Of a DNA stretch of 64,000 nucleotides, positions 1 to 8,388 are shown one piece after another. Within the stretch, counting starts at the first letter, position 1. Each line of letters starts with the position of its first letter. The notes under the pieces were generated by a model, which worked only from the letters and a program-made list of their open reading frames with translations, did not search any database and was not told the DNA's origin. The translations under genes and the position numbers were made by a program. Source of the stretch: CAMCXT01 sp040403315 (GTDB lineage: Bacteria > Bacteroidota > Bacteroidia > M30B66); the NCBI GenBank assembly GCA_040403315.1, contig JBBAKX010000003.1, forward strand, positions 307,493-371,492. The letters run 5' to 3'.

Positions 1-2139
1 CAATCCTAGGTCAATAAAAGCTGGTGTTTCGACAATTTCTTGAAAGCCAGTTTGTGCATTTTTTACATGTGGAACCAACATTTTTCCAGTCATCACTGCC
101 GAATAGCTCCATGCAGATTTTTTTCCACTCTTAAACGAACCATTCAAGAATCCATACAGGTTCGGTGTTCTGAGAATTTTGTTTGTAGAAACCACAGTTG
201 AACCACTTTCCCAGATTACCTCATCATTAACATACAAGGCATGTTGCCAAGTAAAGCCAAACTCTAAGCTTCCGTTTTTTTTGTCTTGGTACCTACATTC
301 GATATTTAATCCTGCCACTTGTGCGCCTTCGCCATTGCGCTTTTCGGCTACCAAAACACCGCTTGTGGTTGTTTGCAAATCCGATAAAATAAAGGGTCTC
401 AGTAAATTGGTAATGAATAATTCTTGAACCAATTCCCAATTTCCCTTTGAGCGTTTCAAATCTATATTTGAAGTGAAGGTGCCACTGATGGATCTTTCTG
501 TTTTCAGGTTTTCTGCCAACTTCACAAACCGAGGATTTCCGCCAACTACATCGATATGAAGATCTTCGTCGAATGCCTGCGGAGCGCGATAACCTGTTGC
601 CAGATTTAAACGAAGATCCCAATTCGATCTTGCTATGAATTTCGATGTGAATCGCAAATTGGGCACTTGAAGTAATTTGCTATTTACCAGAATGCTGCCT
701 TCAAAATCGTACAATCCATCAATTTTTACATAATCATAACGAATTCCTGCATTTATCATCCACTTCCTACTTGGATCCACTTGCCACTGAACATAACTTC
801 CTGATGTTGCTACAAGTTGGTTGATTTGCCTGAGGAAACCTGGATAATCGTCTATAACTTTATTGCTTAGAAATTCGGAGCCTAGTAGAAACAACGACCG
901 CAATTTTGGCCAACGGAAACTGAATTGAACACCTGTCGCATGAGATGCATCGCGCGCTTCACCATATTGTTTCTCTGGAAAATTAGAAAGTGAACTTCCG
1001 TAATAGGAATTCCGATGGGTGAACTGACTTGACGCATAAATGGCAGCTTTCCATGTTTCTTTCTTTGAGTCGATTTCATAGGATAAATCCGCTCCAATCA
1101 CTCGGTGATTAGCCATTTCAGCAATACGACTTTCATGAGGCTTAAGATATAAATCTGAACCTCCACGGCGCTGGTCTTCAATAAGGCGAACACTTCCAGC
1201 CAATCTTGAATTCTCTGAAGGCAAATGGTAAAGATTCAAGCCAGTAACTAAATTCTTCAGGATCGGAATTTCCGAAAATCCATCGTTAGATGCGTCCCAA
1301 GCCGAACGATCACGATGGGAAAGAAAGCCCGAAATTCCAGACTTCATTGACTTTGAAACCGCCGATCCATTTACATAGCCATAATAATCGGGTTTGCTGA
1401 AGTAGGTGAGGGCATAAGTGCTTCCTGCCGACCAACTGTTTTCGATTGGATCTTTTGTAATGATGTTGATCGTTCCTGCAATTGCGTTACCGCCATACAA
1501 AACCGAACCACCGCCGCGCATCACTTCAACACGATCGATCATAGCAGGTGGAATTTGCTCCAATCCATACACACTACTCAAGGCACTGTAAACAGGTCGA
1601 CTGTTGATCAAGATTTGCGCATAAGCACCAGGAAGTCCATTCATCCGAACGCTACTAAATCCGCAATTTTGACAGTTGTTTTCTACCCTTAAACCGGGCG
1701 AAAATTTAAGTCCTTCGCTCAAACTAATACTTTGAGTGGCCTCGAAAAGCTTACTGTTTAAAACGTCGATCAAAACAGGAGCATCGCGCAAACGAATTGC
1801 TTCACGATTGGCCGAAATTACCATCGTTTCTAAATCATTTTGGTTGTATTCCATTTGAATTGTCAAGATTTGGCTTGTCGATATTTCCCTCCGGGGAATG
1901 CGAACATCCTCGTAACCAATCGATTTGATGAGTAAGGTATCATCGTTTCGATCAGAACAATCCAAGTCGATTTTTCCATTTGCATCCGCCTGACTACCAT
2001 GGCCTGATTTTATCCAAATCGCAACTGCAAATGGGATATTCTGGTTCGATGGGTCACGAACTTCCGCCGAAATCCTGCATTGAGCTTTGGCTTGGGAAGC
2101 GCAGAGCAAAAATATCAGAACGATCCAGCTATTTTTCAT
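1..2139 (-). CDS. TonB-dependent outer-membrane receptor (partial, runs off left edge)
   Basis: Imports a scarce ligand, probably a metal chelate, heme or cobalamin, across the outer membrane using TonB energy. The ATG at 2139 opens a signal peptide of about 20 residues ending in SQAKA. A carboxypeptidase-regulatory-like domain follows (about 21-105), then the plug domain, with NNCQNCGFSSVRMNGLPG, the QILINSRPV segment and VMRGGGSVLYGGNAIAGTIN, and then the start of the beta barrel. 713 codons are visible and the frame is still open at base 1, so the C-terminal strands are missing. The plug wording is that of CirA/BtuB-like Bacteroidota receptors; the ligand cannot be read from sequence. A DtxR-type palindrome lies 32-47 bases upstream, which suggests metal control. 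No HmuY-like partner is visible on this side. Confidence 0.9.
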   Translation of the reverse strand, partial: MKNSWIVLIFLLCASQAKAQCRISAEVRDPSNQNIPFAVAIWIKSGHGSQADANGKIDLDCSDRNDDTLLIKSIGYEDVRIPRREISTSQILTIQMEYNQNDLETMVISANREAIRLRDAPVLIDVLNSKLFEATQSISLSEGLKFSPGLRVENNCQNCGFSSVRMNGLPGAYAQILINSRPVYSALSSVYGLEQIPPAMIDRVEVMRGGGSVLYGGNAIAGTINIITKDPIENSWSAGSTYALTYFSKPDYYGYVNGSAVSKSMKSGISGFLSHRDRSAWDASNDGFSEIPILKNLVTGLNLYHLPSENSRLAGSVRLIEDQRRGGSDLYLKPHESRIAEMANHRVIGADLSYEIDSKKETWKAAIYASSQFTHRNSYYGSSLSNFPEKQYGEARDASHATGVQFSFRWPKLRSLFLLGSEFLSNKVIDDYPGFLRQINQLVATSGSYVQWQVDPSRKWMINAGIRYDYVKIDGLYDFEGSILVNSKLLQVPNLRFTSKFIARSNWDLRLNLATGYRAPQAFDEDLHIDVVGGNPRFVKLAENLKTERSISGTFTSNIDLKRSKGNWELVQELFITNLLRPFILSDLQTTTSGVLVAEKRNGEGAQVAGLNIECRYQDKKNGSLEFGFTWQHALYVNDEVIWESGSTVVSTNKILRTPNLYGFLNGSFKSGKKSAWSYSAVMTGKMLVPHVKNAQTGFQEIVETPAFIDLGL

Positions 2140-2170
2140 CACAGCTAAATTACGTAACTCTAAATTAATA

Positions 2171-2186
2171 TTTAGGCAAGTCTAAA
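2171..2186. promoter_or_regulatory. Candidate DtxR/MntR-family operator
   Basis: TTTAGGCAAGTCTAAA is an interrupted palindrome (TTTAG...CTAAA) that resembles binding sites of the DtxR/IdeR/SirR/MntR repressors. It lies between the terminator of the upstream gene and the start of the TonB receptor, where a repressor would block transcription. A DtxR-family regulator is encoded at 41364-42023. The match is by eye and binding is inferred. Confidence 0.5.
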
Positions 2187-2199
2187 ATATTGTTAAGCA

Positions 2200-2227
2200 T
2201 AAAAAAAAGCGACCCAGAAAGTCGCTT
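2200..2227 (-). terminator. Rho-independent terminator after LOG-family gene
   Basis: Perfect 7-bp stem (2207-2213 with 2221-2227, AAGCGAC/GTCGCTT) and a 7-base loop, followed on the minus strand by a run of eight T (complement of 2201-2208). It lies just past the stop at 2247 and separates the uvrA/LOG transcript from the TonB receptor gene. Confidence 0.85.
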
Positions 2228-2246
2228 CCATTTCAAATCTTTCCAA

Positions 2247-2972
2247 TTAAAAGTTCGGTCTGAACATGTATTTGTTATAGAAATCGTTGATCACTTGAAC
2301 AGCTTCGTCGCATGTATCTACCACTGAGAAGAGGTCTAAATCTTCCGCACTGATAAATGGATTTTCGCGAAGTTGTTGTTCTTTGATCCAATCAACCAAT
2401 CCACTCCAGAATGTCTTTCCTACCAAAACCAGTGGAAAGCGAGCGATTTTATTGGTTTGAATCAAGGTTATTGCTTCGAAAAACTCATCCAATGTTCCAA
2501 AACCACCTGGCATGATGATGAATCCTTGTGCGTATTTCATGAACATCACTTTTCTCACGAAGAAGTAATCGAAATTGATGATTTTATCGCGGTCGATGTA
2601 TTTGTTACCTTCTTGTTCATGTGGAAGTACGATGTTCAATCCTACCGATTTTCCGCCTCCGCGGTGAGCGCCTTTGTTACCAGCCTCCATAATTCCTGGT
2701 CCGCCACCGGTGATTATTCCGTAACCCTCGTGTGTGAGTTTGAAGGCAATTTCTTCAGCCAAAATGTAATATGGATCATCGGGTTTTGTGCGTGCCGATC
2801 CGAATATAGAAACACAAGGTCCGATTTTGCCAAGTTTTTCAAATGCTTCTACGAATTCGGCCATGATCTTGAAGATCTGCCATGAATTGGTAGTTTTGAT
2901 TTCGAACGCGTCTTTTTCTTTGAAGGCCTCTATGATCTTATCTTCATGGCCTCGTTTGTTGAGATTATCCAT
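2247..2972 (-). CDS. LOG-family protein (nucleotide phosphoribohydrolase-like, TIGR00730 type)
   Basis: Rossmann-like protein of 241 residues in the LOG/lysine-decarboxylase-like family. Studied members remove the ribose phosphate from cytokinin nucleotides or AMP-type nucleotides. Both family signatures are present, GGGPGIMEAGNKGA and PGGFGTLDEFFEA; the latter carries the catalytic PGGxGTxxE pattern. The ATG at 2972 gives a natural N-terminus (MDNLNKRG). A TTG at 3032 extends the frame only by a hydrophobic, unconserved-looking stretch, so I prefer the ATG. It follows uvrA by about 60 bases on the same strand and ends in a strong terminator, so the two are probably co-transcribed. The substrate in this organism is unknown; cytokinin activity should not be assumed. 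Confidence 0.85.
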   Translation of the reverse strand: MDNLNKRGHEDKIIEAFKEKDAFEIKTTNSWQIFKIMAEFVEAFEKLGKIGPCVSIFGSARTKPDDPYYILAEEIAFKLTHEGYGIITGGGPGIMEAGNKGAHRGGGKSVGLNIVLPHEQEGNKYIDRDKIINFDYFFVRKVMFMKYAQGFIIMPGGFGTLDEFFEAITLIQTNKIARFPLVLVGKTFWSGLVDWIKEQQLRENPFISAEDLDLFSVVDTCDEAVQVINDFYNKYMFRPNF

Positions 2973-3033
2973 TAATTTCAAATTGTTATTTAAAGTAAAA
3001 AGGAAAAATATAGAAAATGATTGTAATGCCAAT

Positions 3034-5886
3034 CTAGCTTTTCACTTCTACTTCTAATTCCTGTTTAAGGAACTGTGCTGTGAAGCTCTTTTTGCTCTTG
3101 GCTACTTCTTCGGGTGTTCCCGCAACAAGCAATTGACCGCCTCGTTCTCCACCTTCTGGACCCATATCTATAATATAATCGGCCACTTTAATGATATCGA
3201 GGTTGTGCTCAATAATTACAACTGAGTTGCCTTTGTCGACGAGCTTTTGCAAAACTCCGAGCAAAACACGGATATCTTCGAAATGCAAACCAGTAGTTGG
3301 TTCATCGAGGATGTATAAAGTTTGACCAGTATCTTTTCGGCTGAGTTCGGTGGCGAGTTTTACCCGTTGTGCCTCTCCTCCCGAAAGGGTTGTAGATGAT
3401 TGTCCGAGCGCGATATATCCCAAACCTACATCGTTCAATGTCTTGATTTTATGAAGGATAGATGGAATATGATCGAAGAATTCAACTGCCTGTTCGATGG
3501 TTAAGTTGAGTACATCAGAAATAGATTTCCCTTTGTAACGTATCTCGAGGGTTTCGCGGTTGTATCGTTTCCCTTGGCAAGCAGGGCATTGCACATATAC
3601 ATCGGGCAGGAAATTCATTTCAATCACCTTCATTCCTCCACCTGAACAGGTTTCGCAACGACCACCTTTTACGTTGAAACTAAATCTTCCGGGCTTGTAT
3701 CCACGGATGGCAGCTTCGGGCATAGATGAAAACAAGGTTCTGATATCTGAGAACACACCCGTGTAAGTGGCTGGATTAGAGCGCGGTGTTCTTCCGATTG
3801 GACTTTGATCGATATCAATTACTTTGTCGATGTGTGCTAACCCATCGATTTTCTTGTAAGGAAGCGGTTCTTTGTGGGCGTTGAAAAAGTATTTATTCAG
3901 TGCTGGGAATAGTGTTTCGTTGATCAATGTTGATTTCCCACTTCCTGAAACACCTGTAACGCACACCAACATTCCGAGCGGAATTTCGACAGTTACGTTT
4001 TTTAAATTGTTGCCAGTGGCTTTGTGCACAACGAGCTTATTTCCGTTTCCAGGTCTTCGTTTTTCAGGAATGGCAATTTCCATTTCCCTTCTAATGTATG
4101 CTGCAGTAAGCGAATCACCGCTCATGATTGTTTCTGGAGTGCCTTGAGCTACGATTCTGCCACCGTGTATTCCTGCACCAGGACCAATATCAATTACATA
4201 ATCGGCGGCAAGAATCATGTCTTTGTCGTGTTCAACAACAATTACCGAATTTCCTGCGTCCCGAAGGTCTTGTAATGCCTTGATTAGTTTTACATTATCG
4301 CGCTGATGAAGTCCAATTGATGGCTCATCGAGAATGTACAAAACGCCAACTAACTTCGAGCCAATTTGTGTTGCCAGCCTGATTCTTTGCGCTTCACCAC
4401 CAGAAAGAGATCCCGCGCTGCGGTTGATGGTGAGGTAATCAAGCCCAACTTCCATCAGGAATCCTAACCGGGTTCTGATTTCCTTGAGTACTTCATGGGC
4501 AATCGCTTTTTGACGACCTTCCATTGTGTCTTCAACGCCACTGAACCATTCGAGCAAGTTTCCAATGTCTTCTTTCGCCAATTCAGCGATATTTTTCTCC
4601 CCAACTTTGAACCAGAGTGCCTGCTTTTTCAATCGGTTACCATGGCAATCCGGACAAACGACATTGTTCATGTACTCGTCGGCCCAGTTTTTTCCTGATC
4701 CTTCTTTGGCATCTTCGTGCTGTTCGGCAATGAAGTTTACAATTCCGCTAAACTGCATGGCATAGCCAGAATTGTTGTATGAAGGATTCTTGATTTTTAG
4801 GATTTCCTCAGTTCCGTAAAGGATAGCATTCAATGCTTCTTCCTCAATTTCTCCAACAGGATCTTCTAGCTTGAAACCATACTTGTCGGCGATCGCCTCG
4901 ACCTGTGCGAAAATCCAGTTGTTCTTGTATTCTCCTAAGGGTTGAATTCCTCCTTTTTTGAGGCTCTTTTTGGGATCGGGAATGATTTTCTTGATGTCGA
5001 CCTGTGCAATTTCACCTAATCCGTGGCACTTCGGACAAGCTCCATAAGGAGAGTTGAACGAGAAGAGGTTTGGAGCAGGTTCATCGTATGAAATTCCAGT
5101 AGTTGGACACATCAAATAGCGGCTGTAATGCCTCACAATATCGTCGTCGGTGTCGAGCACCATCATCGAACCCTTCCCATGTTTCATGGCAAGTTTTAGT
5201 GAATCGGTGATGCGCTGTTTCTGCGATTCAGATACTTCGATCCGGTCAATTACAATTTCGATGTCGTGAATTTTGTAACGATCCACCTTCATCCCAAATG
5301 AAATATCGGCGATTTTTCCATCTACACGAACTTTCAGAAATCCTTGCTTACGGATTTGTTCGAAAAGTTCGCGGTAGTGTCCTTTGCGGCCTTTAACAAC
5401 TGGTGCGAGCAGTGCAATCCGTTTACCTTCAGATACCTTCAAGATAAGATCGAGAATCTGTTGTTCGGTGTATCGCACCATCTTTTCACCAGTCTCGTAA
5501 GAATAAGCTTCCCCGGCTCGGGCAAAAAGCAATCGCATAAAGTCGTAGATCTCGGTAATTGTACCTACTGTAGACCTTGGATTTTTACCTGTTGTTTTTT
5601 GCTCTATGGAAATTACAGGACTTAAACCAGTTATACGATCTACGTCTGGGCGCTCCATGCTTCCAAGGAACTGCCGCGCGTAGGCTGAGAAACTTTCGAT
5701 GTATCTCCGCTGTCCTTCAGCATACAATGTATCGAATGCCAGCGAAGATTTTCCACTTCCACTCAACCCAGTAATTACAACCAGTTTGTTTCTGGGAATG
5801 GTTACATCGATATTTTTCAGGTTGTGTTCTCTAGCACCGAAAATTTCGATTTTACTTTCCCCGTTTATGTCAGCCGATTTCATCAT
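3034..5886 (-). CDS. uvrA: Excinuclease ABC subunit A
   Basis: DNA-damage recognition ATPase of nucleotide excision repair; it works in the cytoplasm with UvrB and UvrC. The 950-residue length is normal. The first Walker A (GLSGSGKSS) lies near residue 40 and the second (GVSGSGKST) in the C-terminal half. Two ABC signatures (SLSGGEAQRIRLA, TLSGGEAQRVKLA) and the zinc-binding CxxC pairs (CPKC, CPDC, CETC, CPAC) are all intact. The start is ATG at 5886 (or 5883). A TTG at 5901 is in frame but overlaps a perfect TAnnTTTG box (5899-5906), so it is unlikely to be translated. The upstream neighbour is divergent; the LOG gene follows on the same strand. Confidence 0.97.
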   Translation of the reverse strand: MMKSADINGESKIEIFGAREHNLKNIDVTIPRNKLVVITGLSGSGKSSLAFDTLYAEGQRRYIESFSAYARQFLGSMERPDVDRITGLSPVISIEQKTTGKNPRSTVGTITEIYDFMRLLFARAGEAYSYETGEKMVRYTEQQILDLILKVSEGKRIALLAPVVKGRKGHYRELFEQIRKQGFLKVRVDGKIADISFGMKVDRYKIHDIEIVIDRIEVSESQKQRITDSLKLAMKHGKGSMMVLDTDDDIVRHYSRYLMCPTTGISYDEPAPNLFSFNSPYGACPKCHGLGEIAQVDIKKIIPDPKKSLKKGGIQPLGEYKNNWIFAQVEAIADKYGFKLEDPVGEIEEEALNAILYGTEEILKIKNPSYNNSGYAMQFSGIVNFIAEQHEDAKEGSGKNWADEYMNNVVCPDCHGNRLKKQALWFKVGEKNIAELAKEDIGNLLEWFSGVEDTMEGRQKAIAHEVLKEIRTRLGFLMEVGLDYLTINRSAGSLSGGEAQRIRLATQIGSKLVGVLYILDEPSIGLHQRDNVKLIKALQDLRDAGNSVIVVEHDKDMILAADYVIDIGPGAGIHGGRIVAQGTPETIMSGDSLTAAYIRREMEIAIPEKRRPGNGNKLVVHKATGNNLKNVTVEIPLGMLVCVTGVSGSGKSTLINETLFPALNKYFFNAHKEPLPYKKIDGLAHIDKVIDIDQSPIGRTPRSNPATYTGVFSDIRTLFSSMPEAAIRGYKPGRFSFNVKGGRCETCSGGGMKVIEMNFLPDVYVQCPACQGKRYNRETLEIRYKGKSISDVLNLTIEQAVEFFDHIPSILHKIKTLNDVGLGYIALGQSSTTLSGGEAQRVKLATELSRKDTGQTLYILDEPTTGLHFEDIRVLLGVLQKLVDKGNSVVIIEHNLDIIKVADYIIDMGPEGGERGGQLLVAGTPEEVAKSKKSFTAQFLKQELEVEVKS

Positions 5887-5898
5887 TGTTACGAACCG

Positions 5899-5906
5899 CA
5901 AAAGTA
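5899..5906 (-). promoter_or_regulatory. Candidate -7 promoter box for uvrA
   Basis: Minus-strand TACTTTTG fits the Bacteroidota -7 consensus TAnnTTTG exactly, 13 bases before the ATG at 5886. No clear TTG is seen at -33, so this is half a promoter. If real, the leader is only a few bases long. Confidence 0.35.
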
Positions 5907-5967
5907 GCGATTTGTTGCGGCAGGAAGCAGGAATTCATCAGCTAAAATGTTCTTATATTAGCATTGT

Positions 5968-6951
5968 ATGCAGAAGCTTGCTATTCTTTTGATTTTCACC
6001 ATGCTGTGCAGTTGGAATCTCCTTTCGGAGGAGGAGCCTGCCGATGGAATTGCAAAATCAAAGCGAATCAAGTTTTCAGAATTCTCCGATCCAGTGCCTG
6101 TTTGGGAAAAAGATCGGGTTCGGATGCCATTTCGCTTTGCGGGAAATCTCATTTTGATCCAAGTTAGAGTAGATACTTTGGTGGGTGATTTCATTTTAGA
6201 TACCGGAGCGCCGCACTTGGTGCTTAATCGAACGTATTTCAGAAATTACCCCATGTATGGTGAAGTAATGGCAGCTGGAATCACAGGAACTGCTGGAACT
6301 GGCTCTCAAACCCGGGTTGGGAAACTGGATTTTGGTGGATTGCAGTTCGACAATGTGGATGCTGATGTGGTTTCATTGGGGCATTTAGAATCTCAAAGAG
6401 GCACGAAAATTTTGGGTTTGATCGGATTGAATTTGTTGAAGAAGCTAGAACTCACAATCGATTTTACCGAAGGATATTTAGAATTCGCTCGCATAAATAG
6501 GCAAGGTGATCCTATTGACAACCCAATGCCGAAAGCCGATAGCGAAGCGATGGAGCTTCGAATGACCGGAAGTTTCAGACTCATTTTTCTCAATGGAACT
6601 ATTGGAGGAAAAATGCTCCGTTTTTGCCTCGACACTGGCGCTGAAACTAATGTAATGCATAGTGAATTGAGTAACAAAGTGATGCAACAAGTTAAATTGT
6701 TGCGTACTGCGAGTGTTTCGGGAAGCGGAGCCAAGCCAAGTGAGGCGCTCATCGGAAGGCTAAATATGTTAAGTATGAGCTGCGGAGATTATCCTTCTCT
6801 TTCCACCAGCATTATAAATATCAGTGGTTTGCAGGAAATTTACCAAGAAAGTATTGATGGGATTTTAGGAATGGACTTTTTATATCGGCACGGAAAAATG
6901 CAGATCAATTTGACTAAACGAAAGGTGTTTTTATGGAAAAGGGAAGAATGA
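5968..6951 (+). CDS. Secreted retropepsin-like aspartyl protease
   Basis: Exported protein of 327 residues with an N-terminal signal peptide (MQKLAILLIFTMLCSWNLLS). It carries two aspartic-protease active-site patterns, DTGAPHLVLN (about residue 78) and DTGAETNVMH (about residue 222), each inside a hydrophobic-DTG setting typical of retropepsin-like folds. Each half also ends in a GL(N/D)-type segment (LGLIGLNLL, DGILGMDFLY), consistent with a two-lobed enzyme built from duplicated domains. The substrate is unknown. Its TGA overlaps the ATG of the next gene (ATGA at 6948-6951), so the protease and the repeat protein that follows are translationally coupled and probably act together in the periplasm or at the surface. 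The ATG at 5968 gives the signal peptide directly. Confidence 0.8.
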   Translation: MQKLAILLIFTMLCSWNLLSEEEPADGIAKSKRIKFSEFSDPVPVWEKDRVRMPFRFAGNLILIQVRVDTLVGDFILDTGAPHLVLNRTYFRNYPMYGEVMAAGITGTAGTGSQTRVGKLDFGGLQFDNVDADVVSLGHLESQRGTKILGLIGLNLLKKLELTIDFTEGYLEFARINRQGDPIDNPMPKADSEAMELRMTGSFRLIFLNGTIGGKMLRFCLDTGAETNVMHSELSNKVMQQVKLLRTASVSGSGAKPSEALIGRLNMLSMSCGDYPSLSTSIINISGLQEIYQESIDGILGMDFLYRHGKMQINLTKRKVFLWKREE

Positions 6952-8387
6952 TCAAACTTAGTCTGTTTGTATTGCTCCTTCACTTATCGTTATGGATGAG
7001 TGCGCAGCAAACGCCGGACTGTTTCGTAGAAGATGGAAAAATGGTTATTCATGTTCCGACGGATTTTAAAACGTGGCAATTAGATAGTCTTTTGCGCAAT
7101 TTTAATCTTGAGCAAAAAGAGTTTCATCTTTCAATGAAATCAGGCAATTGGGCATATTTCGAAAAGCTCGGCTGGAAGGTGAAAGTAAGCAAACGAAAAG
7201 GGATATCAATTTCAAAGAACATCGAAAGTGATAGTTCAAAAACATCAAGCTTTTGGTCTTGGGATTTTAATCCGAAAACGGAAGTAGAACTTCAACCGGG
7301 CGTTCCAATCATGTTCAAGCCATATGGGATAAATCGCTTCGATAAAAAGCCAGGTGTGATTCGCTTAAACGATAGCACGGCTTTGTTTATCTTGAGAGGA
7401 AAGCAAGGAGCTCAAGAAGTTTTTCTTTCGGGATCATTCAACAACTGGTCGGTTTTGGAAGAAAAAATGACGCGCACCGATTCTGGTTGGGTGTTTGTGC
7501 GCCCAATGAAAAAAGGGAAGCATCTATACAAATTTATAGTAGATGGAAATTGGACAGAAGACCCAACCAACAATGAGTCGGAAAGAGATGGTTACAATGG
7601 AAACAATTCAGTGTATTATCAACCTAACCATCAATTTTTATTAAAGGGGAATTCAAACCGAGAGACGTTTTATGTTTCTGGAAACTTTTGCGGATGGAAA
7701 GAAGGGGAAATTCCGATGACTAAAACTGCCGATGGTTGGTTTGCACAGATGTATTTGCAGGAAGGCACCCATCAATACAAGTTTCATTCGGGAAATTATT
7801 GGGTATACGACGATTTAAATCCTACCAAAACCGACGATTTTGCGGGTGGCTTTAACTCGGTTTTGGTTTTAGGAGATGAACAATCATTCTTCCTCGAAGG
7901 ATTTGAAAATGCCAAAACTGTTTTGCTATCTGGATCTTTCAACAACTGGGATGAAAGTTCGACGCGATTGAAAAAAGTGGACGGTGGTTGGAAACTCGAT
8001 TATGTTATCGGACCAGGCGACCATCAGTATAAGTTTATAGTGGACGGTAATTGGATGATTGATCCAAAGAATCCGCTTCAAATGATAGACAAAACAGGCA
8101 ACACCAATTCTGTGATCATCCATAAACCCAATCATACGTTCGTGCTTAATGGTTACAAAGAAACTAGACAAGTGATTTTATCAGGTACCTTTAACAATTG
8201 GGCAGAACAAGGTTATCTGATGAAAAGGGTAGGGGAAGCTTGGGAATTGGGTGTTCACCTTGTTCCTGGAAAGCATCAATACAAGTTTATCGTTGATGGG
8301 GTTTGGGTTACTGATCCTGCAAATCCGTTATGGGAAGAAAACGAACATTCAACAGGTAACTCGATTTATTGGCAGCAGCCAGAATAA
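6948..8387 (+). CDS. Secreted protein with four AMPK/CBM48-type glycogen-binding repeats
   Basis: 479-residue exported protein. After the signal peptide (MIKLSLFVLLLHLSLWMSA) comes a unique region of about 125 residues, then four tandem domains of about 80 residues (roughly 146-225, 229-305, 313-393 and 396-475). Each has the glycogen-binding hallmark pattern: a VxLSGSFNNW-like strand, a central Gly-Trp, then HQYKFIVDGxW and DP(x)NP. Repeat 2 is the most diverged (VSGNFCGW, YKFHSGNYW). This family binds alpha-glucans in AMPK beta and in branching enzymes; here the domains stand alone without a catalytic domain. I chose the ATG at 6948, which overlaps the protease stop (ATGA), over the ATG at 6933, because it starts the signal peptide cleanly. 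The role is unknown; glucan binding or protein scaffolding are possible. Confidence 0.82.
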   Translation: MIKLSLFVLLLHLSLWMSAQQTPDCFVEDGKMVIHVPTDFKTWQLDSLLRNFNLEQKEFHLSMKSGNWAYFEKLGWKVKVSKRKGISISKNIESDSSKTSSFWSWDFNPKTEVELQPGVPIMFKPYGINRFDKKPGVIRLNDSTALFILRGKQGAQEVFLSGSFNNWSVLEEKMTRTDSGWVFVRPMKKGKHLYKFIVDGNWTEDPTNNESERDGYNGNNSVYYQPNHQFLLKGNSNRETFYVSGNFCGWKEGEIPMTKTADGWFAQMYLQEGTHQYKFHSGNYWVYDDLNPTKTDDFAGGFNSVLVLGDEQSFFLEGFENAKTVLLSGSFNNWDESSTRLKKVDGGWKLDYVIGPGDHQYKFIVDGNWMIDPKNPLQMIDKTGNTNSVIIHKPNHTFVLNGYKETRQVILSGTFNNWAEQGYLMKRVGEAWELGVHLVPGKHQYKFIVDGVWVTDPANPLWEENEHSTGNSIYWQQPE

Positions 8388-8388
8388 T

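Noticed and set aside
5884..5901. Longer uvrA start at TTG 5901
   Set aside because: It would overlap the perfect -7 box and adds only five residues; ATG at 5886 or 5883 fits better.
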